From CAZGCA01 sp964524145 (GTDB lineage Bacteria; Hydrogenedentota; CAZGCA01): DNA of 64,000 nucleotides. A program made the position numbers and the translations under genes. Shown piece by piece: positions 8,695 to 18,289 of the stretch. The stretch spans positions 21,938-85,937 of the forward strand of contig CAZGCA010000011.1 of assembly GCA_964524145.1 (NCBI GenBank). The letters are read 5' to 3'. Below the pieces are notes generated by a model, which saw only the letters and a program-made list of their open reading frames with translations, was not told where the DNA came from and did no database searches. How positions within the stretch are numbered: position 1 is the first letter of the stretch; every line of letters begins with the position of its first letter.

Positions 8695-11600
8695 ATGGGG
8701 AAGGCAACTAGACTAGGGTTAGGGGTAGTTTTCGCGGCGGCGGCTCTGATGAGCCTGTGCTTCGGATTGTTGCCAGGAGCGGCGACACTATCTCTACGCA
8801 ACGTGTTGTTGGCTCAGGAGGCCACGGGCGTCTATCTGGGTTTGGGCGAAGACGTAGGGGAGTTTGTGTTTGAGGACAGGGAAATCGTTCTGGTTCCCGG
8901 TCAACAGCAGATCCTCAACGCGGCGGCAGTGTACAGTCCGCCGGAGCTTTTGCCGCCCGAACCGAGCATATATGTCGTGGTCCCGCCAGAGCTGGGTACC
9001 ATCACCAGCAACACACCGGACATGTGGGTAACGTTCACGGCAGCACAGCCGCCAGGGAAGATAGCTCTGGCCGAAGGCACGATCGCGGTCAACTTCAATG
9101 GCGTGCTCAGCCAGAATGTAGCTGACACGACAGTTGCGCAACCGGCGTCCGATGTGACGATAGTCGCCCCACAAGACGGTGACACGGTTTACGTGATACC
9201 GATCCAGGCGGGCACAATCCTCACGCCGTACCTGCCGATTCGCTCTCGCACGGACAGCCCGCTCGGTACCGACAGGGTGGAGTATCGGCGTGACGTTACC
9301 GCTGTGCTGGCAACGGATACAGACACGCCCTACGACGCCTTCTTGCCGGTCAAGGTCGATCCTCCGACGATCAGCTTTGGTCTCCCCCTATTTCAGGGTG
9401 ACAGCGTTTTGATCGCCGCTTACCTCTATGCGCTGGGGAACACAAGCGGTTTGCCTGACGATATCGACGAGATAACCGTCGATGTCGCCGCACTGCCGGC
9501 GGACGCCGACGATAACGGCATTCCGGACAACCCGTTCGACATTCAAAGCCTGGCCATCGGTGTACGGGAAGGACAAGAATTGGGCGACCCGGTAAACATC
9601 CTTGTGGCGGAGGTGCCGGCCGATCTTGCAGCGCCGATAAGCTTCCTGACGATGGATCAGGTGGAGATCGAGTTCCCGGCCGATTTCGCTTCCGGTGTGA
9701 ATTGGGAGGGACTCGGCTACACTGTTGACAATGTGGTTCAGCTGGAGTTGGTTGTCAGAACGTCGCCGGGCATTCTCGGCATACACGGGCTTACGACAGC
9801 CTTAGACCTTGCGACTGCGTTTCCGGGCACTGCGGCGGGGCCTGTGGTTGACATCCATCTGCTCGCATTGATGGACGATGCCGCGGAACTCGAGATAGAC
9901 GACTTCGATCTGCCGGTGACGTTGCGGATACCGGTTGACGACATCGACGCGAACAACCAGATAGTGTTCACTGAGACCGATCTCGACGCAGCATACAATA
10001 CAGCCCCGACGACCAGTCCTGCCGTATTCGAGCAGCTCGCTGGCGGCGTTGCCGAGGAGGAAGGGCTTGCGGTCATCGAGGTGAATGACTTTACCGCGTT
10101 TGTGCCGCGGATTATCAACGGCGCGCCGGCGATTGGCTTTGTGAATCCGGCGGTGGGCTCAGAGGCCGGCGGCACAAACATCGGCATCTTCGGTGACGGG
10201 TTCCAGGCAGGCGCGGTTGTGGAGGTCGGCGGTGTGCCGGCGCCCGTGCTGGGCGTTCTTCCGACAGTGATCGGGGCAGAGACAGGGCCGCTTCCGGTCT
10301 ATGGAGATACGGCTGTTGATGTCGTGGTGACCAATCCGGACGGTTTGTTCGACGTCCTGGTTGGCGGATACACCTACTTGGCGGAGCCGCCCAACATTCT
10401 CGACATTGACCCGGCCGAGGGCGCGCTAGCCGGCGGCGATACCGTGACGATACTCGGTGAGTTCTTCGACGACGACATCCGCGTCATCTTCGGCCCCAAC
10501 GAGTCGGGGAGTGTGACGTTCCAGAGCATTACTGTTCACACGGCCGAGCTGACGGTGATAACCCCGCCGGGCGACGACATTGGTTGCGTTCCCGTGAGCG
10601 TTGTCAACCCCGGTTCCGGGCTGTACAACGTAGTTCCGGACGGTTTCTGTTACTGTGCGGCGCCCGAAGTTACCGGCGTGGCTCCGAGTGAGGGTGAGGA
10701 AAACACGCAAGTAACCGTCTCTGGTAATAACTTCCGCGAGCCGCTCACCGTGACCTTCGACAGTGCAGAGGCGTCGATTGTGACTGTCAACACTCCCGAG
10801 GGTTGGGTAGATGTATTGGCGCCCGCCGGCGAGGGTACGGTCGACGTATCGGTGACGACGATATGCGGTACCGGCACGCTCGAAAGCGCGTTCACGTACG
10901 CAATCCCTTGTGTTTCGGTCACGGCGATCGATCCTGATGAAGGTCCGGACGTCGGCGGCACGGACGTGACGATCACCGGTTCGAACTTCGATCAGGGCGC
11001 CGATGATCTGACAGTCGAAATCGGCGGTACCGAGGTCACCAACCTCGTGGTGGTTTCCACCACGGAGCTAACCTGCACGACGCCTGCCGGTGAAGCCGGC
11101 CCTGCGGACGTTACCGTGAGTTCCGCGTTGTTGGCGTGCAGCGATACGCTCGTAGGCGGGTTCACGTACCAACCGACGCAGGTGGCGATCACCGTCGGCG
11201 TTATCGGTGCGAATCCGGGCGACGCGGTGGCATTGCCGATAGATATCGCGTCGGATAATGACGGCCAAGCGTCGACGGTCAGCTTCGATCTCGTGTTCGA
11301 TCCGACCATGTTGGCGCTTGACACCAGCCTTGGCAACAACGGCATACTCGACGGTCCTCCGACCGACGCTGCCGGCAAGGACGGTTCGATCAACGTACCG
11401 TCGCCGGGTCTCGCGAAGGTCGTTATCGCCGGGTTCAACACGAACTCTATCGGTGATGGCCTGCTTGCAAGCGTTGGGTTCATCATCGATCCTGGTGTTG
11501 CCGTGGCGACCGTCATACCGGTAGACATCCAAAACGCGGTGGCCGCCGATCCAGGCGGCAGTCCCAATATCACCGCCGGTCTTGACGGCGCGGTCGTTGC

Positions 11601-13938
11601 CACGCCGATTGTGACCATTACGGCCATCGACCCGAACACGGGCGATGTGGCTGGTGGACAAACAACCACCATAACCGGTAGCGGGTTCCTCGCCAGCAGC
11701 ATGTACGTGCTGTTTGACGCTGACCCGGGCACCGACGTCACCGTGATAGATTCGAACACGCTGACAGTGGTTACACCGATGCACGCTGAAGGTGCCGTTG
11801 ACGTCACTGTCGGCATAACGGGTATTCCGTTCGCAGATTGGAACCCCGTGCTGCTAGGCGGATACACGTATACAGTTGTACCGCCTGACGTAGTCGTTAC
11901 GTCGATAGACCCGGCTGCCGGGTGTGCGAACGTGGCGACACCGGTGACGATCACCGGGGAAGGGTTCGTTGCGGGAGCGGTGGTGACAATAGGTGGTGTT
12001 CCGGCCACTGATGTTGTTGTGGTTTCGGATACCGTGATTACCGCTGTCGCACCGGCAGGAACTCCGGGTGATGCGTTGGTGGTTGTGACCGTTGGCGTAC
12101 TCTCCTCCGACGATCAGGTGTGCTTCACCTATCTGGAGGTGCCGGAGATCACCAGAATCGAGCCCACTGGCGGCCAGAGACCCGGCGGCAACGTCATTCT
12201 GTTCGGCGATATCCTCAGCAGCGACGACGTGGTAACGTTCGACGGTGTAGCAGCATTCACGTTCATTGCCGTCGACGGCGACCTAGGCGCTGTTGGTGCG
12301 ATTGTTCCTGCTGCACTGCCGTTTGGGTTCGTGGACGTCGTTGCCACGGATGGCACGACCGGATGCTCGTCGGCACCGTTCACGTTCGAGCTCGTCCCGA
12401 TTACACCGCCCGACATCGAGTCCATAACGCCGGCTGAAGGCTGCATGACAGGCGGCACGGCGGTTACCATAACCGGTACCGGGTTCAAGGCGGGTGCGAC
12501 CGTGACCTTCTCGAAGGACGCGTTCTCGGCGGATGCGACCGACGTCGTGGTCAACACCACCGAGATAACCTGCCTGACGCCTGCGAAGACGGAAGGCTGC
12601 TGCGTCGACGTGACGGTGACCAACTCTGACACTGGTGCCGACACGCTCGTGGAAGCGTTCTGTTACCTCGAGACGGTGACCATTGATGACGTATCACCTG
12701 CCACCGGCCCGGCGATAGGCGGTCCGCAGATAACGATAACCGGTACGAACTTCGTGCCCGGCGCGACGACGGTCATGTTCGATTCAGTTGTCGCGACGAT
12801 AGTGAGCATCAACGGCACTGAGATCGTTGTGTACCTGCCGAAGTACGTCATACCGGATGGTCTCAGCCACGTCGATGTTGACGTTGTTGTCACGGTGGAT
12901 GACAGTATTGTTGAACCGTGCAACGTGGCGACGGAATCGTTCCGGTACCTGCGCAACATCCAGGATCTCGGGCTGAATCCGGGTGACGTCGCCATCGGTA
13001 AGGTTGGTCCTGTCGATGTCGCGATAGTGGCCGTGCCCGGTTGTCCGGCGGACGACACCATCGTCACGCTGCCGGGCGTTACGATCACGATACCGTGCCA
13101 GCCTGGCGGTCTGGTGGCGTTGATAACCGCCTCGGCCGATCTGGCGGATCTGTTCCCGGATCTCGACGCGATAGGCGAATCTGCCGGCGCGAGGTTTGTC
13201 GACATCAACTTCGTGGCCGCGGACGGCACCGACTTCACCGGTACGTTGCCGGGTCTGCCGGTCACGATAGACTTCGACGTTGATGCGAGCGGTCTGACGG
13301 TCGAGCAGATACTCGACCTGAACCTGGTCGCGGCCGACACGGACTATGGTCCGGATAATCTGTTGGCAAACGCCTTCCAGTCGGTGCTTGGCGCGAACGC
13401 GCTGACGGTCAGAGACGTCGGTCCGGTGTTGCTTGATGCGGCTGGCGAAGTGCTGGATCCGGAAGCCGAAGGGTTCGATCCTGCGGACATCGCGGTTGTG
13501 CGCGTCCAGCTCAGCGAGTTCTCGATTCTCAGCGTTGCCGTGCAGGCAATATGTGAAGTCCCGTGGGGATCCATCCTGACGCTGATGGCGGCCATACTCG
13601 CGCTGCTCGGTGGACGTGACGGCGGCGGCGGCGGCGGCGGACCGTGCTTCATCGCGACCGCAGCTTACGGCACGCCGTTGGCCGACCAGATCGACCTGCT
13701 CCGCGCGTTCAGAGACGACGTGCTGCTGAGCAACGCGGTAGGCACCGCGCTGGTCAACACCTACTACACCTACAGCCCGGCGATAGCCGATGCCATATCG
13801 AGCAGCCCGGTGCTGAAGGCCCTGGTGAGACTCGCGCTGACGCCGTTCTTGCTCATCGCCAGATACTACATGGTCATCATGGCCATGGCGCTGGCAAGCA
13901 CGGCAGCATTCGTCGTGAGGCTGCGAAGGGTTAAATAG
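8695..13938 (+). CDS. Giant secreted IPT/TIG-repeat protein with cohesin-like domain and CFI-box C-terminus
   Basis: A 1747-residue exported protein of unknown role, probably surface adhesion or scaffolding. It has a signal peptide (residues 1 to about 40), a variable region, then nine IPT/TIG immunoglobulin-like repeats recognisable by 'xxIxPxxGxxxGGTxVTITGxxF' cores. After the fourth repeat lies a cohesin-like domain beginning 'ITVGVIGANPGDAVALPIDI'. The tail has a hydrophobic segment after 'VPWGSILTL', a polyglycine run, and 'PCFIATAAYGTPLADQ', the CFI-box C-terminal domain, with further hydrophobic stretches. The ATG has an AAAGGAG site. It is transcribed from two strong promoters and closed by a strong terminator, so it is monocistronic. 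A decayed copy of the tail lies at 14908-15309. Confidence 0.9.
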   Translation: MGKATRLGLGVVFAAAALMSLCFGLLPGAATLSLRNVLLAQEATGVYLGLGEDVGEFVFEDREIVLVPGQQQILNAAAVYSPPELLPPEPSIYVVVPPELGTITSNTPDMWVTFTAAQPPGKIALAEGTIAVNFNGVLSQNVADTTVAQPASDVTIVAPQDGDTVYVIPIQAGTILTPYLPIRSRTDSPLGTDRVEYRRDVTAVLATDTDTPYDAFLPVKVDPPTISFGLPLFQGDSVLIAAYLYALGNTSGLPDDIDEITVDVAALPADADDNGIPDNPFDIQSLAIGVREGQELGDPVNILVAEVPADLAAPISFLTMDQVEIEFPADFASGVNWEGLGYTVDNVVQLELVVRTSPGILGIHGLTTALDLATAFPGTAAGPVVDIHLLALMDDAAELEIDDFDLPVTLRIPVDDIDANNQIVFTETDLDAAYNTAPTTSPAVFEQLAGGVAEEEGLAVIEVNDFTAFVPRIINGAPAIGFVNPAVGSEAGGTNIGIFGDGFQAGAVVEVGGVPAPVLGVLPTVIGAETGPLPVYGDTAVDVVVTNPDGLFDVLVGGYTYLAEPPNILDIDPAEGALAGGDTVTILGEFFDDDIRVIFGPNESGSVTFQSITVHTAELTVITPPGDDIGCVPVSVVNPGSGLYNVVPDGFCYCAAPEVTGVAPSEGEENTQVTVSGNNFREPLTVTFDSAEASIVTVNTPEGWVDVLAPAGEGTVDVSVTTICGTGTLESAFTYAIPCVSVTAIDPDEGPDVGGTDVTITGSNFDQGADDLTVEIGGTEVTNLVVVSTTELTCTTPAGEAGPADVTVSSALLACSDTLVGGFTYQPTQVAITVGVIGANPGDAVALPIDIASDNDGQASTVSFDLVFDPTMLALDTSLGNNGILDGPPTDAAGKDGSINVPSPGLAKVVIAGFNTNSIGDGLLASVGFIIDPGVAVATVIPVDIQNAVAADPGGSPNITAGLDGAVVATPIVTITAIDPNTGDVAGGQTTTITGSGFLASSMYVLFDADPGTDVTVIDSNTLTVVTPMHAEGAVDVTVGITGIPFADWNPVLLGGYTYTVVPPDVVVTSIDPAAGCANVATPVTITGEGFVAGAVVTIGGVPATDVVVVSDTVITAVAPAGTPGDALVVVTVGVLSSDDQVCFTYLEVPEITRIEPTGGQRPGGNVILFGDILSSDDVVTFDGVAAFTFIAVDGDLGAVGAIVPAALPFGFVDVVATDGTTGCSSAPFTFELVPITPPDIESITPAEGCMTGGTAVTITGTGFKAGATVTFSKDAFSADATDVVVNTTEITCLTPAKTEGCCVDVTVTNSDTGADTLVEAFCYLETVTIDDVSPATGPAIGGPQITITGTNFVPGATTVMFDSVVATIVSINGTEIVVYLPKYVIPDGLSHVDVDVVVTVDDSIVEPCNVATESFRYLRNIQDLGLNPGDVAIGKVGPVDVAIVAVPGCPADDTIVTLPGVTITIPCQPGGLVALITASADLADLFPDLDAIGESAGARFVDINFVAADGTDFTGTLPGLPVTIDFDVDASGLTVEQILDLNLVAADTDYGPDNLLANAFQSVLGANALTVRDVGPVLLDAAGEVLDPEAEGFDPADIAVVRVQLSEFSILSVAVQAICEVPWGSILTLMAAILALLGGRDGGGGGGGPCFIATAAYGTPLADQIDLLRAFRDDVLLSNAVGTALVNTYYTYSPAIADAISSSPVLKALVRLALTPFLLIARYYMVIMAMALASTAAFVVRLRRVK

Positions 13939-13954
13939 AGCAATACGAAACGAA

Positions 13955-13993
13955 GAAGCTCCGGCTTGGGGGCAATCCCCCAGCCGGAGCTTC
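13955..13993 (+). terminator. Strong intrinsic terminator after the IPT-repeat protein
   Basis: The stem starts GAAGCTCCGGCT and closes with AGCCGGAGCTTC around a GGGGG/CCCCC top and a CAAT loop, followed by TGTATTT. It starts 17 bp after the stop codon. 13994-14280 beyond it holds no gene I can support. Confidence 0.85.
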
Positions 13994-14280
13994 TGTATTT
14001 GGAACTTGTTCCCATACCTCCAGACGTGCCTATTCAACTGCAAGCAGGGGCCTAGCGGTCCTTAGCATTCCCAAGTTTGTCCCATGTGGGCGGACAACCA
14101 TATCAATAACGTTTCCCCAGGAAAGTGCACAAGAGCAGGAAGTTCCCGTTCTTGACTCCAGCGCTAAAGCGTGAGCGTGTCGTGTAAGAAGCACACGTTT
14201 TGATGAGTCTAGCGCCACGAGTATGACTGGGCAACTTCATGATTGGCGGCACTAACACGTGCGGCTAAGGGTATGGTTTC

Positions 14281-14901
14281 ATGAGTGTACAGCGCCACGA
14301 GGGAAGAAGGGAGCACGATAAAGGTCCTCCGAAACGCCCACATTTAGCCGTCGCATTCGTCCTGGGCGTTGTTGACCTGACCGCTCTGGTCATATCCTTC
14401 CTAGGGCCCCTGGACATCTCCGTGGAAGAAATCTCTCTCTTGGCGTTGACAAACCTTGCTGTGCTATCTCCGTTCTACAAACATGCAAGACTAGCTAAAC
14501 TCTTGGAACTCTCAAATATCGAGCACGAGATGAAGGAAGCTCGCAAGGAGCTTGGAGACGTTCTTCACAGTATCAATGTCATGCGCCAAAACATCAACAT
14601 AAGCCAGTTCCAATTTGAAGGACTACAGCCCAAGGGCGGGACAGTGGAAAAAGATCTTGTCGAGGCAACCGTGGCAGGAAGAAGCACGCGGGACATCGAT
14701 TCTGCCCTGGCAGAGCTATGTAGACTCGCGGCCATGACGGACAAGCAGAGGCAAGAAGAAGGCCTAACCCAAAGGGGCCGGATCAAGGAGATGTGCAAAC
14801 ACTTGGAGGTATTGGCAGATCGCGAGTATCCGCTTGCGCAACAAATGTTGGAAGAGTTGAGGCGGTGGCTGTGTGACTGTCAGCATAGGCGATATGACTA
14901 G
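14281..14901 (+). CDS. Hypothetical protein with two N-terminal membrane segments and a coiled-coil tail
   Basis: Not recognised. The 206-residue protein has a basic N-terminus, two hydrophobic segments (about residues 22-40 and 45-63), then a charged helical region rich in E, K and L ('HEMKEARKELGDVLHS') likely to form a coiled coil, and a C-terminal region with several Cys. An inner-membrane anchor with a cytoplasmic helical domain is the simplest reading. Codon use appears less GC-biased than in neighbouring genes, and it sits between the giant protein and its duplicated tail, a region that looks rearranged. It could be an acquired gene. Confidence 0.5.
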   Translation: MSVQRHEGRREHDKGPPKRPHLAVAFVLGVVDLTALVISFLGPLDISVEEISLLALTNLAVLSPFYKHARLAKLLELSNIEHEMKEARKELGDVLHSINVMRQNINISQFQFEGLQPKGGTVEKDLVEATVAGRSTRDIDSALAELCRLAAMTDKQRQEEGLTQRGRIKEMCKHLEVLADREYPLAQQMLEELRRWLCDCQHRRYD

Positions 14902-14907
14902 CGAAGA

Positions 14908-15309
14908 ATGACGAATGCCTGTGGGTACGTAAAAGAGAGGGCGTCAACGGTCGTGGCTCAGCTCCTTGCGGCTCTCGAACCACTCTTGCTCCGACATGGT
15001 AGCGGTGCCGAACCCCGGTTCAGAATGACGCCTACTCACGGTACGCCGTTGGCCGACCAGATCGACCTGCTGCGTGCGTTCAGGGATGACGTGCTGCTGA
15101 GCAACGCGGTAGGCACCGCGCTGGTCAACACCTACTACACCTACAGCCCGGCGATAACCGATGCCATATCGGGCAGGCCGGTGCTGAAGGCCTTGGTGAG
15201 ACTCGCGCTGGCGCCGTTCTTGCTCATCGCCAGATACTACATGGTCATCGTGGGGATGGCCCTGGCAAGCATGGTGGCATTCGCAGCTAGGCTCCGAAAA
15301 GTAAGATAA
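14908..15309 (+). pseudogene. Decayed duplicate of the CFI-box C-terminal domain
   Basis: From about 15039 to the stop this frame nearly repeats the last 90 codons of the giant protein: both have 'GTPLADQIDLLRAFRDDVLL', 'NTYYTYSPAI' and 'LLIARYYMVI'. The DNA is also almost the same (see 13668-13938), so the duplication is recent. The diagnostic 'CFIATAAYG' has become 'FRMTPTHG', losing the Cys, and the upstream 44 residues are unrelated to the parent's repeats and polyglycine linker. It follows the previous gene by 6 bp and has no signal peptide. A pseudogene or a recombination donor is more likely than a working protein. Confidence 0.7.
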
Positions 15310-15511
15310 AGGGACGTTGGTCCGGTGTGTGGGCAGACGCGCACGCACCGGCCAACACCTTTGTGGTGGAGGGGTCTGGATGCGCCAGAAATGTGTGAGC
15401 ACGGCTTATTGCATATGTGTTTGGGATAGAAGGAGTGTAGGGAGCTGAAGATGAGAGTGTGGCTAATGCTATGACACTCAGATCATCCCACTTGTCAAGG
15501 AGCACGTTGTC

Positions 15512-15913
15512 TTGGATATTGGCAAGTACACAGTCCTTCTGATCGCGATCATCGTCGTCGCGGCGATAGCTCCTGATTTCGCTCTTGGCGACCTCTGTGG
15601 CGCGCTCGTCATTTCAGCAGATCCTCTAGCAACTGGAGCGCGGATCTGGATGTTGTTTGCTGCAATATACCTTGATATAATTCATCTGGTACACAGCCTC
15701 AAGCTGTTTGTAGCTCGGCTAAGTGGCGCGCTCGGTAAACGGCAGACTTCTGGAGACATTGGACAAGCAACGATAGCGGGTAAGCGGGCCAAGAAGTCCC
15801 TCGCTGTCGTCTTCACCTTATTGTCGCTTGACGTAGGGTCTGTCAGCCTTCGCCTCTTTAGGGTGATCGTGCAACGGTCCGTGGAGAAGCAAAGAGAAAG
15901 GGTCAAACGATGA
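15512..15913 (+). CDS. Small hypothetical membrane protein
   Basis: Not recognised. It begins with TTG at 15512 and encodes 133 residues with an N-terminal hydrophobic segment (about 6-25), a second (about 43-62) and perhaps a third near 93-110, ending in a basic tail 'RSVEKQRERVKR'. Its stop overlaps the ATG of the propeller gene at 15910 in an ATGA arrangement, so the two are probably translationally coupled. 15310-15511 upstream shows nothing recognisable. Confidence 0.5.
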   Translation: MDIGKYTVLLIAIIVVAAIAPDFALGDLCGALVISADPLATGARIWMLFAAIYLDIIHLVHSLKLFVARLSGALGKRQTSGDIGQATIAGKRAKKSLAVVFTLLSLDVGSVSLRLFRVIVQRSVEKQRERVKR

Positions 15914-17349
15914 CAATGAAATTCACTCTACGTGGCGCTATTTTTGTGGTGGCTGTGTTGCTCTGTGGAACTGCATCTGCCGAGAGGAGGGATGCCGTGG
16001 ACATCGGATCCGAGAAGCAGCTTTTCATAGACGACGCGCTGATTGCGGAAGCGGAAAATGTGACCCTGACGATGAACCCTCCGCGCAAGACGGGTGAGAG
16101 GTGCATCGTTGCCGACAAGCCCTGGGAGAGCCACCGGGTTTGCGCCTACAACACGGTTATCGAGGACGGCGTCTACAAGATGTGGTACGACGCTATCGCC
16201 CAGGATGGCAGCCGCTGGTTGTGCTATGCGACCTCGACCGACGGCGTTCACTGGGAGAAACCGGACCTGGGTCTTGTCGAGTTCGACGGGTCGAAGGCGA
16301 ACAACATCGTCTTTCCGCCGGAACGACGCAACCACGAGCCGGGCTGTGTGTTCATAGACACCAACCCGGACTGTCCTGCCGCCCAACGCTACAAGATGGT
16401 GTGCAGCTACGACGGCCCGGCCGGGCACGCCACGTACGTCTTCTCGTCGCCGGACGGGGTTCGGTGGGAACCGCTGGGCGAGAAACCCGCGTTCCGGTCG
16501 AGCGATACGGGCAACGTGGCGTTCTTCGACGAGCGGATCGGCCGGTACGTGGGTTACGTGCGGATGTGGGCCCCGAAGCGCAAGGTCGGCCGCTGCGAGT
16601 TCGACGATATGACTGACTGGGGCAAGGAGAAGCTGGTTTACGGGTACGACAAGCTCGACCCGCCGGACCTCGACCTCTACACCAACGCCGCGCTCAAGTA
16701 CCCTTACGCTCGAGACGTCTATCTCATCTTCCCCAGCGCGTACTTCCACTATCCCGACCCGCCAAAAGGCAAGTACCGGAACGACGGGCCGCTCGACGTG
16801 CGGCTCGCGGTCAGCCGGGACGGGATACACTGGTCGTGCCCGGACCGTCGCCCGTTCGTGCCGCTCGGTGTCAGCGGCAGCTTCGACGACAGCGCCATCT
16901 ACATGACGACCGGGCTCATCCGCAAGGATGCGGAGTTGTGGATGTACTACGGCGGCTACGATTTCACGCACGGCGCGTACGACGTCGCAAAGGACAAGGC
17001 AAAAGGCGTCATATCGCGGGTCGTGCTGCGGCTCGACGGGTTTGTATCGGCGGACGCGGCCTATTCAGGCGGCACCCTTACCACGGTCCCGATCCGGTTC
17101 ACGGGCCGGCGTCTCAAGCTCAACGTGCAGACGAGCGTTGCCGGCTCCGTCAAGCTCGAGCTCCTGGGCAAGAAAAGAAAACGCATACCCGGCTACACGC
17201 TGGGCAAGTCCGACGCCATCAAAGGCAATTTCATCGACAAGACCGTCTCCTGGAACGGGAACGAGGACGTCTCTGCACTCGCCGGCGAGCCCGTGCAAAT
17301 CCGGTTTGTCATGCGTGACGCAAAGCTGTTCGCGTTTCAGTTTGAGTAA
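15910..17349 (+). CDS. Secreted beta-propeller protein, GH43/GH32-like sugar hydrolase fold
   Basis: A 479-residue exported protein with a signal peptide (residues 1 to about 25, ending 'GTASA'). The body has propeller repeats of the kind seen in five-bladed glycoside hydrolases: 'QLFIDDALIAEAENV', 'MWYDAIAQDGSRWLCYATST', 'DGVHWEKPDLGLVEFDG', 'VFSSPDGVRWEPLGEKP', 'SRDGIHWSCPDRRPF', then a beta-rich C-terminal domain. Such proteins recur in Planctomycetes and Lentisphaerae carbohydrate loci, usually without assigned activity. It is followed convergently by a CUT1 sugar importer, which supports a role in oligosaccharide breakdown. Catalytic acids cannot be assigned with certainty. Confidence 0.7.
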   Translation: MTMKFTLRGAIFVVAVLLCGTASAERRDAVDIGSEKQLFIDDALIAEAENVTLTMNPPRKTGERCIVADKPWESHRVCAYNTVIEDGVYKMWYDAIAQDGSRWLCYATSTDGVHWEKPDLGLVEFDGSKANNIVFPPERRNHEPGCVFIDTNPDCPAAQRYKMVCSYDGPAGHATYVFSSPDGVRWEPLGEKPAFRSSDTGNVAFFDERIGRYVGYVRMWAPKRKVGRCEFDDMTDWGKEKLVYGYDKLDPPDLDLYTNAALKYPYARDVYLIFPSAYFHYPDPPKGKYRNDGPLDVRLAVSRDGIHWSCPDRRPFVPLGVSGSFDDSAIYMTTGLIRKDAELWMYYGGYDFTHGAYDVAKDKAKGVISRVVLRLDGFVSADAAYSGGTLTTVPIRFTGRRLKLNVQTSVAGSVKLELLGKKRKRIPGYTLGKSDAIKGNFIDKTVSWNGNEDVSALAGEPVQIRFVMRDAKLFAFQFE

Positions 17350-17392
17350 CGGCGTACAGGGCGCTCCGGACGGGGGTGGGGAAGTACTCCTG

Positions 17393-18289
17393 CTATTGCT
17401 TCATACCGGTGAGCGTTATTCCCTGAATCATGTATCGCTGGCAGAAGAAGAATATAAGGATGATAGGGGCGGTCATTACGAGCGATGTAGCGGTCATCTC
17501 GCCGTAGTACGCCATGTGTTCCGCCTTGAACCATTGCAGGCCGAGAGCGATCGGCATCAGTTCCTTGCTGTTGATATAAATGTACGGCCCGAGAAAGTTG
17601 TTCCACGCGCCCTGGAACGTGCGTATGGCGATGACGGCCAGGGCGGGTTTGATAAGCGGCATCACGACGGTCCGGTAGATTCGGAAATGGCCGCACCCGT
17701 CGATCTTGGCCGAGTCCTCGAGGTCCGTCGGTATCGTCATCATGAACTGCCGGAGCAGGAAGATGCTGAACGCGTTGCCGAATATCGCCGGCGCCCAGAG
17801 CGGTTTGAGCGTGTTGTACCATCCCAGCTTGTTGAATATCAGGAATACCGGGATCATGGTAACCTGTTGCGGCAGCATCATGGTGGCGAGCACGAAAACG
17901 AACACAATGTCGCGGCCGCGCCACCTGATGCGCGAGAACCCGTATGCCACCAGGCTGCACGAGAACACCGTCAGAACAACGCTCAGGCTCGTTATATAGA
18001 GCGTGTTGCGTATCCACAGCCAGAACGGGATAAACTCCGCCGCGTTGAAGTAGTTCCTGAACAGTTCGACAAAGACGACGGGCCGTTCGAGCCAGAGGCG
18101 CGGAATCCATTGTATGGGCTGAACAAACACTTCTTCCGGCCGCTTGAAGCTGGTCGTGATAAGCCAGACGAACGGCAGCGAGAACACGATACCTCCCAGG
18201 ACAAGGACACCATGCAGGACGCCGCTGCGCGCCGCGCGTTTCGCTGCCCGCCTGCGTTTCCAGTTGTAGCCTCGCACGGTCTCAGCCAT
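17393..18289 (-). CDS. CUT1 sugar ABC transporter permease, MalG type
   Basis: Inner-membrane permease of a carbohydrate importer, 298 residues, six predicted membrane segments. 'ATMMLPQQVTMIPVFL' and the cytoplasmic EAA loop 'EDSAKIDGCGHFRIYRTVVM', which docks the ATPase, are typical, as is the end 'QGITLTGMK'. The ATG at 18289 overlaps the stop of the upstream fusion gene by 8 bp. The end lies 43 bp from the convergent propeller gene. It should pair with the MalF half of the fusion protein. A close paralogue with the same ending lies at 62971. No ATPase gene is nearby. Confidence 0.93.
   Translation of the reverse strand: MAETVRGYNWKRRRAAKRAARSGVLHGVLVLGGIVFSLPFVWLITTSFKRPEEVFVQPIQWIPRLWLERPVVFVELFRNYFNAAEFIPFWLWIRNTLYITSLSVVLTVFSCSLVAYGFSRIRWRGRDIVFVFVLATMMLPQQVTMIPVFLIFNKLGWYNTLKPLWAPAIFGNAFSIFLLRQFMMTIPTDLEDSAKIDGCGHFRIYRTVVMPLIKPALAVIAIRTFQGAWNNFLGPYIYINSKELMPIALGLQWFKAEHMAYYGEMTATSLVMTAPIILIFFFCQRYMIQGITLTGMKQ

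Noticed and set aside
12784..14043. A 419-codon minus-strand frame
   Set aside because: Antisense to the C-terminal part of the giant IPT protein; composition rich in R, Q and H is typical of a shadow frame.
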